A DNA stretch of 64,000 bases from Flavilitoribacter sp020436695 (GCA_041392665.1 JAWKLQ010000020.1:103177-167176); one strand, 5' to 3'; positions 52,496-62,047 are shown, numbered from the stretch's first letter. Notes: generated by a model not told the origin, from the letters alone. Made by a program: numbers and translations.

Positions 52496-53945
52496 AATAC
52501 AATTCATCGCTTTTCTATTAGGGCATTACCGGGCTGAACACAATCAGACCGGCGCCCTCATGCGGATCTTACGCCAGGGCAGAAACACGCAGTTTGGCAA
52601 AGATCATCAATTGCATAAGATTAGCTCAGTACAGGACTATTTGCAGAATGATCTTTTAACCGGTTATGACGATCTATACCCCTACCTGCAGCGCATCATG
52701 AACGGCGAGCAGGATGTTTCCTTCAAAGGGAAACCGGATTTTATGGCTATTACTTCCGGGACCACGGCCTACGCGAAGTATATCCCACTTCGTCGAACGA
52801 CTATCAGATCCTTTCAATACGGATCTCTGGTTACGCTCATCAACTTAATTCTGGAGACGGGCAAGCTGACCTGGGGTAAATCGCTTTTCATCAGCCCACC
52901 TACGATCTTCGAAAGATCCGCCGGTATTATCGTTGGGAGAATTCCCGCCATACTGAATGATCAATTATCCGATCTTCAAAAAAAATTCATTTATCCTACC
53001 AGATCCGTTCTTAATATTCCAGATAATGACCTTCGGCAAAAAGCAATTATTGAAGAGTGCCGGGAGGCAGCCATTACCTCAATCAGCGGAATGCCGTCGT
53101 GGTTGTGCAGCTTTTTCCAGCAAGTGGAAGCGTTAACGCAATTGAAACCCATACAACTCTGGCCAAAGTTGAAGTACCTGTTCGTAGGAGGTACCTCGGC
53201 GGTAAAGTATAAAGATCTGCTTTCGAATACCGTCGGTAAAAAGATCGATCTGGTAAGTTCATATATTGCTACGGAAGGGTTTCTGGGAATTGGCTGTGAT
53301 GTCAATGCAGAGCAATACTTGCTAAACTTAAAGAACGGTACTTTTTATGAGTTCATCCCCGCGTTCCCAGATGAAAACGAACCTTTCAAAAAGTACGGCA
53401 TTCAGGATGTTTCCGTCGGGGTAGAATACAATCTGGTCCTGACCGATGCGGTCGGAAAATGGAGCTATAATGTGAAGGATGTTATTCGGTTTAGCTGCCT
53501 GAAACCTTACATCTTTGAAGTACTGGGCCGGTCCAATAATGAAATTTCCATTGCAGGAGAGCATCTTCTGGAGGCGCAGGTGCAAAAGGCCATTTCAAAT
53601 GTAAAAGACCAGTTACAATTGCAAGGCATCGGAATTAGCGAATACATTATAAGGGGCTTGGTCACTGACAAAGGACCTACACATCAATGGGCAATAGAGA
53701 TTTCAACAAAAAATAAGGAAAGCATCGGTGTTCTGGAGAAGTTGATAGATGGCGAATTGCAAAAATTCAACTACATGTACAAGAATTTGCGCCATTCCAA
53801 TCAGCTTAAGTTACCGGAAGTGATCGCCTTAAGTCCGGGGACTTTTAGAAAGTTTTTTGTTACCCGGCAAAAAATAGAACGCTTATATAAGCTTCCTGCC
53901 ATCAATGCCGATCCGGCAATTTGGGAATACATTAAACCCAACTAA
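52479..53945 (+). CDS. GH3 (auxin-responsive promoter) family adenylating amide/thioester synthetase
   Basis: This is a 488-residue member of the GH3/JAR1 superfamily of acyl-acid adenylating enzymes, which in plants join carboxylic acids to amino acids through an acyl-AMP. Landmarks are NTQFGKDH near the N-terminus, the ATP-binding TSGTT motif (residues 92-96, ITSGTTAYAKYIP), the central YIATEGFLGIGC segment, and the C-terminal FEVLGRSNNEISIAGEHLLEAQ motif. It overlaps the SDR gene by 17 bp, so it is the third coupled gene. It may prime the KS or ACP, or conjugate an amino acid or amine to the product. Its substrate is unknown. Confidence 0.9.
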   Translation: MKRNYRIQFIAFLLGHYRAEHNQTGALMRILRQGRNTQFGKDHQLHKISSVQDYLQNDLLTGYDDLYPYLQRIMNGEQDVSFKGKPDFMAITSGTTAYAKYIPLRRTTIRSFQYGSLVTLINLILETGKLTWGKSLFISPPTIFERSAGIIVGRIPAILNDQLSDLQKKFIYPTRSVLNIPDNDLRQKAIIEECREAAITSISGMPSWLCSFFQQVEALTQLKPIQLWPKLKYLFVGGTSAVKYKDLLSNTVGKKIDLVSSYIATEGFLGIGCDVNAEQYLLNLKNGTFYEFIPAFPDENEPFKKYGIQDVSVGVEYNLVLTDAVGKWSYNVKDVIRFSCLKPYIFEVLGRSNNEISIAGEHLLEAQVQKAISNVKDQLQLQGIGISEYIIRGLVTDKGPTHQWAIEISTKNKESIGVLEKLIDGELQKFNYMYKNLRHSNQLKLPEVIALSPGTFRKFFVTRQKIERLYKLPAINADPAIWEYIKPN

Positions 53946-53958
53946 AACAACACAAAAA

Positions 53959-53995
53959 GCCCAAGCGGGGGGAACTTAGGCAAAAAGAATTTTTT
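53959..53995 (+). terminator. Probable terminator of the PKS-NRPS operon
   Basis: A 7-bp stem with one G-U pair (gcccaag 53959-53965 and cttaggc 53975-53981) is followed by a T-run at 53990-53995, starting 14 bp after the GH3 stop. The tail is offset from the stem, so this is moderate evidence. Confidence 0.5.
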
Positions 53996-54324
53996 GTTTC
54001 GCAAAGCGATCCTTATTTTCGGCGTACTATAGTTTTAAATTAGGGGATGTCGTATCAGATCTTCTGGTATGGGCATCCCTTTTTTAGATCTCGACCACAT
54101 CGGCAATGATAATACAACCCGATAAGGCCCAATTGATAAGGGACACCATATCACAAGATTTGAATGAACTAATGCTGTAAACTTATCGGTATAGCGTAGC
54201 AGAACCTCAACGTTTTTCCTTCCCTGCACAGGCATTGTTTTTGTATATTTATCTCTTGTTAGATTAGTAACTATTTGATAAACAAAGGTTATTCATTATT
54301 GAAATACCTGTTATTCCCAGAGAA
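53996..54324. other. AT-rich intergenic region
   Basis: This 329-bp non-coding stretch lies between the operon terminator and the next gene. It has a TATATTTA (54244-54251) near the consensus -7 element but no clear -33 box. No gene, repeat or RNA was recognised. Confidence 0.4.
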
Positions 54325-55755
54325 ATGATTGGACTTTTGGAGCTTCAACAGCTCATTGACTCCGAGCTGCTGAATGTCGTCGGACTGAAAAGTGATCAGG
54401 CCGAGTGTCTGTACCATGCTATTCAGACCGGGGAAGTAAAGGATCATGAGGATGGAATTGCCCTGTTTTATCCGGAGAGTAGGAGAGGGGTTGACCAGTT
54501 TACCGAGCTGCGCAAGAAGTTGCAGCCGCGGTTGGTTAACTCGGTATTAAGTGCCGATGAACTACATCAGGGGTATTGGAAAAGATTCTACCAGGTCTCC
54601 AAGCAACTCATTGCTGCTACCATACTTTGGAACCGGGGAAAAGCGGTCGCTGCGGCCCAATTGGCGGAAGACGTATCTAAAACCGCCGCTAAATATCACT
54701 TTACGAGGCTGGCAGCAGAAGCTAACAGACGTCTTACGTACCATTATTCTGTAATGGTGCCGGATGAGAGACGTTACCGGAGTTATAAAGAGAAAATGAT
54801 CCGGCAGGAGGAGTTATTGTATTGGGAACAAAAAGCTTATAGTTTTTACCATGAGATCGGATTGTTTCTTCGGACGGCAAAGACAGTGTCTAATACACTG
54901 ATGGAGACAGCTCAGGGTTTTAGTTCGGAACTGGATCAGGCGGATACGAATATTCAAACGCTTGATTTTATGCGCATGCGCTACAGCGTTGCCGTCATGT
55001 ATCATCTCATGCAAAATGATGCGTCCGGCGTGATCGAAGCCTGCCGGGAAGTCTTGTCCTATTTTCGGGGTCTGCCTTTCAAGGCTCCGGTGCGGTCGGC
55101 CCGCAGTTTTCAGATCAACAGCTTACCGGCTTACCTAAAATCCGGCCGATACAAAGAGGCTGAAATCACCTTGGAAGAACTGAAGCAGACGGTTCATTCC
55201 GGTAGTACCAACTGGATCAGTATTTTTCAATATCAGGCCATATTGGGGTTTCATACCGGAAGGTTGGAACTGGTTCATTCGGCGCTATCGGCCCTGAGGC
55301 AAAGCCGACTCCATCACCGGATCGAAGAAGAAACTCAAATCTATCAGTTGTACCTGGATTTTTTGGAAGGAAAAAAGGACTATCAACTGGGGCGTTTTAT
55401 GAATGAAGTCCCGCATTATACGGCCGATAAAAAGGGGATGAACATTAATGTCCTGATCCTACAATATCTCATTTCCATACAACGAGGAGATCGTCCGGCC
55501 ATTATTGATCGAATGGAGGCACTACAGGCCTACGCCTATCGTCATTTGAAGGGAGATCCGATGTGCCGGCGCAGTGAGTTGTTCTTTCGATTATTGTATC
55601 TTTTGGCCCGTTCGGCATTCGAAGTGCCGGAAGTAGAACGGCGTTCTCCGGGGCTGTTCCTACAGTTGAGGGAGACTTCGCGGCAGATCGCAGCAATCGA
55701 CATTGAGGTGGTTCCCTATGAGGAGTTATGGGAACGGGTGAAAAGTCTGGTTTGA
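54325..55755 (+). CDS. Uncharacterised helical protein
   Basis: I do not recognise this 476-residue protein. It is cytoplasmic by sequence (no signal or membrane helix). It is largely helical, with paired-helix segments such as VAAAQLAEDVSKTAAKYHFTRLAAEAN and YKEAEITLEELKQ that look like TPR-type superhelical repeats. The N-terminal 80 residues (LELQQLIDSELLN...) look like a separate small domain. It might be a scaffold or regulatory protein. It follows the biosynthetic operon on the same strand after a 380-bp gap, so it is not clearly part of it. Confidence 0.65.
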   Translation: MIGLLELQQLIDSELLNVVGLKSDQAECLYHAIQTGEVKDHEDGIALFYPESRRGVDQFTELRKKLQPRLVNSVLSADELHQGYWKRFYQVSKQLIAATILWNRGKAVAAAQLAEDVSKTAAKYHFTRLAAEANRRLTYHYSVMVPDERRYRSYKEKMIRQEELLYWEQKAYSFYHEIGLFLRTAKTVSNTLMETAQGFSSELDQADTNIQTLDFMRMRYSVAVMYHLMQNDASGVIEACREVLSYFRGLPFKAPVRSARSFQINSLPAYLKSGRYKEAEITLEELKQTVHSGSTNWISIFQYQAILGFHTGRLELVHSALSALRQSRLHHRIEEETQIYQLYLDFLEGKKDYQLGRFMNEVPHYTADKKGMNINVLILQYLISIQRGDRPAIIDRMEALQAYAYRHLKGDPMCRRSELFFRLLYLLARSAFEVPEVERRSPGLFLQLRETSRQIAAIDIEVVPYEELWERVKSLV

Positions 55756-55770
55756 GATAAAAATACCTAC

Positions 55771-56037
55771 ATGCTGTTTATCAATTTTGCAATAGCACAA
55801 ACCGGAAAAGTTTATGATAATCTATCGGTGCGAAGTGATATCCTGAAGATGGACCGTAAATATGCCATCTACCTGCCACCTGATTATAAAACCTCTGAGC
55901 GATCCTATCCGGTTTTGTATTTACTGCATGGTGGAGGCGATGATCAAACCGGCTGGGTACAGGCGGGAAGCCTTACCGGAAGTGCTGTGTTTTGTTTCGG
56001 ACACATTCCATCAGCACTAAGAGGAAAGGTGATTTAG
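55771..56037 (+). pseudogene. Truncated esterase-family remnant
   Basis: An 88-codon frame starts with a shortened signal-like segment (LFINFAIAQ) and then the N-terminus of a PF00756-type esterase: VRSDILKMDRKYAIYLPPDY, then YPVLYLLHGGGDDQTGW. The text diverges after WVQAG to an unrelated tail and stop, so the nucleophile elbow, acid and His are all missing. It is best read as a deletion remnant of a secreted esterase. It lies 15 bp after the 476-residue gene. Confidence 0.75.
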
Positions 56038-56058
56038 CAATTTGAATGACGCTGATCT

Positions 56059-56925
56059 CTACAAGACCTCATCCATCCACTCCAGCGCTTTACCGACAAT
56101 ACCTTCCGGTAATTTTGCCCAGTTGAAGTGATTCAAATGAGGTACTTTGATCTCTTCTGCATTCAAATGCAGATGCGTTTTCATTGTATCTTCTCCGAAC
56201 TTACTTAATAGATTAATTACGGCCTGTTTTCTGGCGAGATAGTCATTTTCGAGAGAAATGGAAAGAATCCGTGCTTTGGTGGTGGCCAGTGCCTGTTCGT
56301 AATCGAAAGCCGTATCGGCCGGTTGATATTTACCGGTCATTACGTTGGTCGACCAGTCTTTCATGATCGTTCTTGCTTCTCTCCCGCCGAATCTGAACAG
56401 ATTGCCGGGGAAATAACCGAATAACCGGCTGATGGGATAAAATGTTGTCCCCACTAATTTCAGGCGCTGTGCTTCCCAACCCTCCCAGCCCTTCCAGTAA
56501 ACGGAGCATGATGCTATCATGACCAGGATATTTTCAGGGAGTGGGAATCTGGACAGATACAGACTGGCGATCTGTCCTCCCAGGCTATGCCCTACAAAGA
56601 TGATCTTTTTTTCCGGCCAGCGATTGTGGATAAAATGCACCAGATCATCCAGGTCGCTCACCAATTGTTCGTAACCCCAGTTATGCTGAAAAGAGGCAAG
56701 CTGTGATGAATGGCCCTGTCCCCTCCAGTCAATGGTGAGAACCGTATGCCCTTGCGTGCTCAGATAGGCGGCAAAATTTTTGTAATAGGAGGCGCGAATG
56801 CCCATTCCTGGTAGGCAGATACAAACGGTGCCGGTGGATCCAAACGGCTGGAAAACGGAGAGTTTATTAGTCGTTTGGTCACGGTAGGTGATGTCGATCA
56901 ATTCAGGATTTGCCAGCGGATCCAT
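56059..56925 (-). CDS. Alpha/beta hydrolase (monoacylglycerol lipase/S33-like)
   Basis: This is a 288-residue cytoplasmic alpha/beta hydrolase. Landmarks are CICLPGMGIRASYYKNFAAYL near the oxyanion strand, TIDWRGQGHSS, the nucleophile elbow VGHSLGGQ (Ser in GHSLG), and a C-terminal LNHFNW with the probable catalytic His. The pattern fits S33/monoacylglycerol-lipase-like esterases. It converges with the plus-strand esterase remnant. Confidence 0.85.
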   Translation of the reverse strand: MDPLANPELIDITYRDQTTNKLSVFQPFGSTGTVCICLPGMGIRASYYKNFAAYLSTQGHTVLTIDWRGQGHSSQLASFQHNWGYEQLVSDLDDLVHFIHNRWPEKKIIFVGHSLGGQIASLYLSRFPLPENILVMIASCSVYWKGWEGWEAQRLKLVGTTFYPISRLFGYFPGNLFRFGGREARTIMKDWSTNVMTGKYQPADTAFDYEQALATTKARILSISLENDYLARKQAVINLLSKFGEDTMKTHLHLNAEEIKVPHLNHFNWAKLPEGIVGKALEWMDEVL

Positions 56926-57055
56926 ATAAGGGGATACATTTGTACATGATTAAATGCACTCAATCATTCGCTAAAGGTACTTAATAAACATAGTTAAATC
57001 ACATCTGGTTGGTTGTCGATCCCGATTAGAATTTTCAAAACCAGCGGCATATACG

Positions 57056-57063
57056 TATCTTTA
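57056..57063 (+). promoter_or_regulatory. -7-like element before the LytTR gene
   Basis: TATCTTTA differs from TAnnTTTG only in its last base. It predicts transcription to start about 20 bp before the TTG start codon at 57090, which supports that unusual start. Confidence 0.3.
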
Positions 57064-57089
57064 TCTCAGCACCAGACGAGCCAAAACAC

Positions 57090-57953
57090 TTGCATTCCAA
57101 CACTAAATATATCCGACTGATCATTACAGTAGTGCTGCTCACCGCCATCACTTTCGAAACCTTTCAGCAACTCTACTACGTTCGAAGATTTCAACTGGGA
57201 GATGATGTCACATTCTGGAAATTATTAGAAAGTCAGAGTTATAAATGGTTGATCTGGTTGTTACTCTCCGGAGGCTTAGTCTGGTATGCCAAAAGGCAAA
57301 AAGGAGATCTCACTCTTCTTGATCTGATCACCCACGGTCTCGTCATCATCGGCCTGGTGGTGCTGAATATCTTCATCATTTCCACGCTTCAACTCGCTAT
57401 GAATGGCGATTCCTTTACCTGGGACAATCTGCTGCGGGAATACCTTCCTTTCTTTACTTTTCAAAAAGCACCGGTCTATTTATTGGGATACGTTGCGATG
57501 GCGGTCATTTTGCATCTGTATTTTACCAAAGAACAGCTGGAAGTAGAGGTGCAGCAACTGGCCGAGGTTGAAAAACACCAGGCGGAACAATATCGGCGGT
57601 TGAAAGATAAAGTGGATAACAAAACACCTGTACTCAATATCAAGATCGGCAATAAACGACGGATCATTCCTGTGGCGGATATCAATTGGATAGAGGCAGA
57701 TGATTACTGTGTCAGGGTGCATACCATCAATCAGGATAGCTATACGATGCGTAGTAGCCTGAAAGCATTGGAAGACGGGTTAAAGGGCGACTTTGTACGT
57801 GTGCATCGCAAAGCGATCGTCAATATGGCCAGAGTGGAGGCATTGCTTACTGCACCCGACTATCGTTTATTGCTAAAGGATAAAACGGTAGTGCCGGTGG
57901 CTAAAAGTAAACTTAAACGGGTTCGGACGCGTTTGCATTCTACGATAGCCTAG
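57090..57953 (+). CDS. Membrane-bound LytTR-type transcriptional regulator
   Basis: This is a 287-residue protein with four transmembrane helices in the first 150 residues, then a coiled-coil linker (EQLEVEVQQLAEVEKHQAEQ), then a LytTR DNA-binding domain (about 185-287). LytTR hallmarks are the INWIEADDYCVRVHT segment and FVRVHRKAIVNMARV. It begins with TTG, because an in-frame stop (57027) precedes it and no ATG is near. There is no receiver domain, so the membrane part is the likely sensor, as in many Bacteroidota LytTR regulators. Its targets are unknown. Confidence 0.88.
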   Translation: MHSNTKYIRLIITVVLLTAITFETFQQLYYVRRFQLGDDVTFWKLLESQSYKWLIWLLLSGGLVWYAKRQKGDLTLLDLITHGLVIIGLVVLNIFIISTLQLAMNGDSFTWDNLLREYLPFFTFQKAPVYLLGYVAMAVILHLYFTKEQLEVEVQQLAEVEKHQAEQYRRLKDKVDNKTPVLNIKIGNKRRIIPVADINWIEADDYCVRVHTINQDSYTMRSSLKALEDGLKGDFVRVHRKAIVNMARVEALLTAPDYRLLLKDKTVVPVAKSKLKRVRTRLHSTIA

Positions 57954-58154
57954 GAGCTACTTATCTTTCCGAATGCAATGATCTCCCGGAAAATTACTTG
58001 AAGTCCATTCTGCTAAAAGCATATCAACTCCCTGCAATTTCCACTCCTTTCCCTGCAAAGCTGTATTCCGCCTGGTTCTTTTTGCCTTGTTTTGCCATGT
58101 GACGTAAAACAACTTCGAAGCACATTTCTGATTAATCACCCGAAAAATTGAATC

Positions 58155-59102
58155 ATGCATTTAAAACAGGCATTCTTTATATTGTTGGCTCTTCTGCCGC
58201 AATTGTTATTCGCTCAGTACACTTATGAACCCAGCCGGGAATATCCTTATGGTCGTCCACATCCGGATGCACCGGAGCAGGTTAAAGATTTTGCACCGTT
58301 GGTTGGCTTGTGCGATTGCCGGTCGACCACCCGCAATCCGGATGGGAGCTGGAACGAACCCATTCCCATGCAATGGTCTTTTAAGTACATTATGAACGGT
58401 ACCGCTGTTCAGGATGAGACACTTAAATCCGATGGTGCCCATTCGGGCAGCATTCGACAGTACAACCGGGATAGCAGCAGATGGTATGTCCACTATTACT
58501 CCAACAGTCGCCCGCAGGTGAGTTTGCCTGCCTGGCAGGGCAACCGGAAGGATGGAATCATCATCCTCTACCGCGAACAAAAAGCGCCGAATGGAATGGA
58601 GGGGTTTTACCGGCTTACTTTCAGCGATATTTCCGAAAGTGGTTACAAATGGATAGGCGAATGGATAGATACTTCCGGTCAGATCGTTTATCCGACCTGG
58701 AAGATCAATTGTACCAAAAGGCGGGATCTGGATTTTTTGGTTGGTACCTGGAAGATCAGGGACAAAGATGCTTATGAAGTATGGGAGAAACGGTCAGCCG
58801 ACGAATATGCCGGATATGCTTACCGGATAAAGGACGATCAGCAGCAAATTACCGAAACATTGACCATTAAAGTGGTTAACGGAATGGTCAGCTATTACGC
58901 TACCGTACCGGATCAAAATCAAGGCCGGACTATTGCCTTTACTCTGAACCCCAATATATCGAACGCACTTTCATTTGAAAATCCGGAGCACGACTTTCCC
59001 AAACAGATCCAATACCGTAAACTGGAAGATGGATCCATCTCCGTACAGGTATCCGGGGAAGCCGGGCAGGGCTTTGCTTACGATCTGATAAAGATCAGAT
59101 GA
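58155..59102 (+). CDS. Secreted two-domain DUF1579-like/DUF6265-like protein
   Basis: This is a 315-residue exported protein (Sec signal MHLKQAFFILLALLPQLLFAQ) with two beta-barrel domains. The N-terminal part (about 40-190, FAPLVGLCDCRSTTRNPDG, YKWIGEWIDTSGQ) resembles DUF1579 lipocalin-like proteins. The C-terminal part (about 200-315) has LDFLVGTWKIRD and FENPEHDFPKQIQYR, the signature of DUF6265. Both families are lipocalin-like with unproven function. It stands alone. Confidence 0.75.
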   Translation: MHLKQAFFILLALLPQLLFAQYTYEPSREYPYGRPHPDAPEQVKDFAPLVGLCDCRSTTRNPDGSWNEPIPMQWSFKYIMNGTAVQDETLKSDGAHSGSIRQYNRDSSRWYVHYYSNSRPQVSLPAWQGNRKDGIIILYREQKAPNGMEGFYRLTFSDISESGYKWIGEWIDTSGQIVYPTWKINCTKRRDLDFLVGTWKIRDKDAYEVWEKRSADEYAGYAYRIKDDQQQITETLTIKVVNGMVSYYATVPDQNQGRTIAFTLNPNISNALSFENPEHDFPKQIQYRKLEDGSISVQVSGEAGQGFAYDLIKIR

Positions 59103-59290
59103 TTGGCGGTCTAAATAAAGCGTTGCTGGTAATAATGATCAAAATCACCCTCTTGTGAATTATCGGATCATTTTAATTTCGGGTAGAGTAGAGGATATTT
59201 AGTAAGGTAATTAGGAGGGGAGTCATACTAATATGCATTTTTCGTATTATTGGCTCCCAATACTAACCAAAATACCCAATATCTCTACAG

Positions 59291-60139
59291 ATGAAATATA
59301 TCCTCGTTCCAACCGATTTTTCTCCTACGGCTAAAACAGCCTACCACTTCGCAGTGGAAATGGCGCGTTATAAGCGTCTTCCCATTAAATTGATACACTG
59401 CTATATACCGGAAACCGACCCGGCTTTTCCTTATATGGCCGTCAATACCCAGGAATTCCTGGATGCCCGACAGGAACTGATCACCCGCTTCCGTCAGCAT
59501 ACACCGGCGCCGCACGATGGTGGAATGATCGTACCGGTTGAGGTATCAACTGAGATCAAGGCCGGATATCCAACGGAAGAGATCGTTCGGATGTCTGAAG
59601 ATCCGGATATGGACATGATCGTGATGGGTACCACCGGTGAACACGGACTCGCAGGACAATTGTTCGGCTCCGTATCGACTCATATTTCCCGTAAGGCCTA
59701 TTGTCCGGTACTATTAGTGCCCAAAGGGGTAACTTTTAACGGCCTGAAGAATATTCTTTTCGCCAGTAGCTCGGAAGCAGTACACGATGGCGTATTACAG
59801 CGGCTGAAAGATCTGGCCATTTTATTCGGTTCTTCGGTTCATTTCGTGCACGTACGGGAGACCAATGACAAGACGGATTATCAGGATGTTGAAGAACATA
59901 TTTTCGACTTCTTCTTTGGGGAAAGCGAACCGGTTTTCGCTTTTAATATGGACATGATCAGTGCCGATGATGCCGTAGAAGGCCTGAATAAATACGTTAA
60001 ACTTAAAAATATCGACCTCACGGTGATGGTCTCCCCGAGGCGCAGTTTCTGGGAAGGCATCCTGCACCGGAGTAAGACCAAAGCCATGGTTTTGAATACC
60101 GATATTCCCATGCTGGTCTTCCACGCCAATGAAGAATAA
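59291..60139 (+). CDS. Tandem universal stress protein (UspA)
   Basis: This is a 282-residue cytoplasmic protein with two UspA folds. The first (1-145) has the start KYILVPTDFSPTAKTA and the ATP-binding-type segment IVMGTTGEHGLAGQLFGSVSTHI. The second (150-282) starts NILFASSSEAVHDG and ends in a degenerate loop (HRSKTKAMVLNTDIPMLVF). It probably responds to nutrient or redox stress; the ligand state is unknown. Confidence 0.92.
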   Translation: MKYILVPTDFSPTAKTAYHFAVEMARYKRLPIKLIHCYIPETDPAFPYMAVNTQEFLDARQELITRFRQHTPAPHDGGMIVPVEVSTEIKAGYPTEEIVRMSEDPDMDMIVMGTTGEHGLAGQLFGSVSTHISRKAYCPVLLVPKGVTFNGLKNILFASSSEAVHDGVLQRLKDLAILFGSSVHFVHVRETNDKTDYQDVEEHIFDFFFGESEPVFAFNMDMISADDAVEGLNKYVKLKNIDLTVMVSPRRSFWEGILHRSKTKAMVLNTDIPMLVFHANEE

Positions 60140-60207
60140 GAAGATGGATCGTTCCCATTTTCAACGGTACAGTAAGCCTTTAGGGAGTAAAAACTGAGAA
60201 TACATCT

Positions 60208-60294
60208 GTTGCCGGTTGCCGGTTAATCAATTGACTGGTTTACATTTCTTGTACCTGAAGTCAGCTGATTGACCGGCGACCGGTAACTGTTTTT
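60208..60294. terminator. Long GC-rich hairpin with T-tract between convergent genes
   Basis: Two 22-nt arms (60208-60229 and 60266-60287) pair fully in RNA: 19 Watson-Crick pairs and three G-U wobbles at mismatched DNA positions. A run of six T follows at 60289-60294. It lies between the convergent UspA and subtilisin genes and can act as a terminator on the plus strand. Confidence 0.65.
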
Positions 60295-60357
60295 TGCGCA
60301 ATAGAATTTTGAATTCTGGTTTTACTTAAAACTTGAATTAACTCACATTCCCTTATC

Positions 60358-61867
60358 CTAATTCACAGCCGCCGCCGCATCTATCTTTCCCCAGCCAAAT
60401 TCTCCGTTCCGACCGGGATAGAACTGCGAAGCATTTTTCAGGCGGGTCAAGACCTGGGTTCGACTTTGAGACGGATTGGTGGCCCACACCAGTGCAGCAA
60501 TCCCGGCCGTAGTAGCCGTCGCCGCTGAAGATCCTCCCACTGTGGCGGGTGTATTCCCGCTGGGAGCCAGTGTCAGGCTGGTTCAGGGAGTTATCGCTGG
60601 CACGTTGCATCACGGCTACAAAATCCACTTCACTACCGGAATGACAGGTGTTGCAGCGAGCAAGAGACGAGCCATCCTTTACCCCCGTCACGGCAATGGT
60701 CTCGCTCATATTGCCCGGGAAAATGACGCCCCACCAACTTGTCCAGGATAGGGAAGTGCCCGCTGCGGCGAAGATGAGCTTTCCGCGATTGTAGGCATAG
60801 TAGATACCATCGGCCACGGTATCGCTCCAGAAAACATCGCCGATTGACATACTGATGATCTTGACGCTGCCATTTTTACCGGCTATGACCAGGGCATCCT
60901 TAACCCCGTTCTTTTCACTGGAACCGTTGACTACCACATCCCCGGTTCCTCGGATGGCCAGCAGACTGGCATTATATGCAACCCCAACGGTAGCACCACC
61001 GCTTCCCCTAGGCGCAGCCAGTAATCCGGCCATCTGGGTGCCGTGACCGCATTGGTCGTCCGGACCGTCCGGGCTGGCCCACCACCACCAGGAACTTACA
61101 TAGGTTCCCTTACGGGTGATGCTTCTGTTCTGGGAATAGCCGGAATTAAACTCACTGCCCAGCTTGGACTGAGCGGGTGAGGTGCCGGTGTCGATCAAAG
61201 CAATGGTTATGCCGGAACCGGTACTGGTATTCCAGGCGGTCGGGATGTTGGCATTGTAAAAATTCCAGGGCACTTTTACACTCGGAGATACAGAAGTGTA
61301 ATCGGCTGACGGAATAGAAGAGGCAGGAGTAACGTCGCATCCACTATCGCTTCTTAAGCTGAGTTCTTCCGGTTCGTACCCCGCCGGTTCTATGTACCTG
61401 ACTTCTGATAAGCTGCGCAGACGACTGATCAGGTCTTTGTCATAGATACGCAATTGCAGAATAGGCAGTGTCTGGTCTTCCATACGGACAACTTCCGAGC
61501 GGCCGGCATCCGGCCGGCTTTGCAGAGCAAGCTGTATGATCTTTTCCCGTGCGATCTTCCAGGCGCGGTCATTGAGATCGATCTCGTGGATAATGTCCTT
61601 AATCTGACCGGTACCGGCCGGTTTGTACCCCACGAAAATGGAGGAATCTCCCCGTACTACGGCACTCCAAAGGAGGTGGTCATCAGCCTGATCCCAGTGA
61701 AATACGGTACCCCGGTCATGTAGTTGTTGTTCCACATAAGCATTGATGGCTGATTTAGTCATCGGGTCCTGTGGATTATCCAGATTTGGCTCGATCACTT
61801 GTTGCTTGGAACAGGAAAAAAGTAAACCTGCCACCAGTAAGGCAGTTAGTAGTTTAAAGGTGTTCAT
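60358..61867 (-). pseudogene. Frameshifted subtilisin-family (S8) serine protease lipoprotein
   Basis: This is a lipoprotein (lipobox LLFSC near residue 19) with an S8 protease domain: Asp226 (ALIDTGT) and His275 (CGHGTQMAG). Near 60575-60580 the reading frame shifts by one base. The continuing frame reads non-family sequence to a stop at 60353, while the other frame holds the serine motif GGSSAATATTAGIAALVW (catalytic Ser codon at 60526-60528) and stops at 60358. Restored, the protein would be about 503 residues. The shift is either a true pseudogene or a sequencing error. An internal pro-domain-like region spans residues 20-190. Confidence 0.8.
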
Positions 61868-62047
61868 AATGATTTGCTATTATTCTCGGTTAAAATAAAA
61901 TTTGGCGCAAGGATAAATGTAGAAGATTTAAACTTATATTTTAAGGTTGTTTAAAATTTATTGGAGGTTTTTCATTCAAAAATTATTTAGCATCTTATTG
62001 CGTATCTTTTGTGGCCAAAGGGCGGCATTCGAAAAAAACAGAATGAC

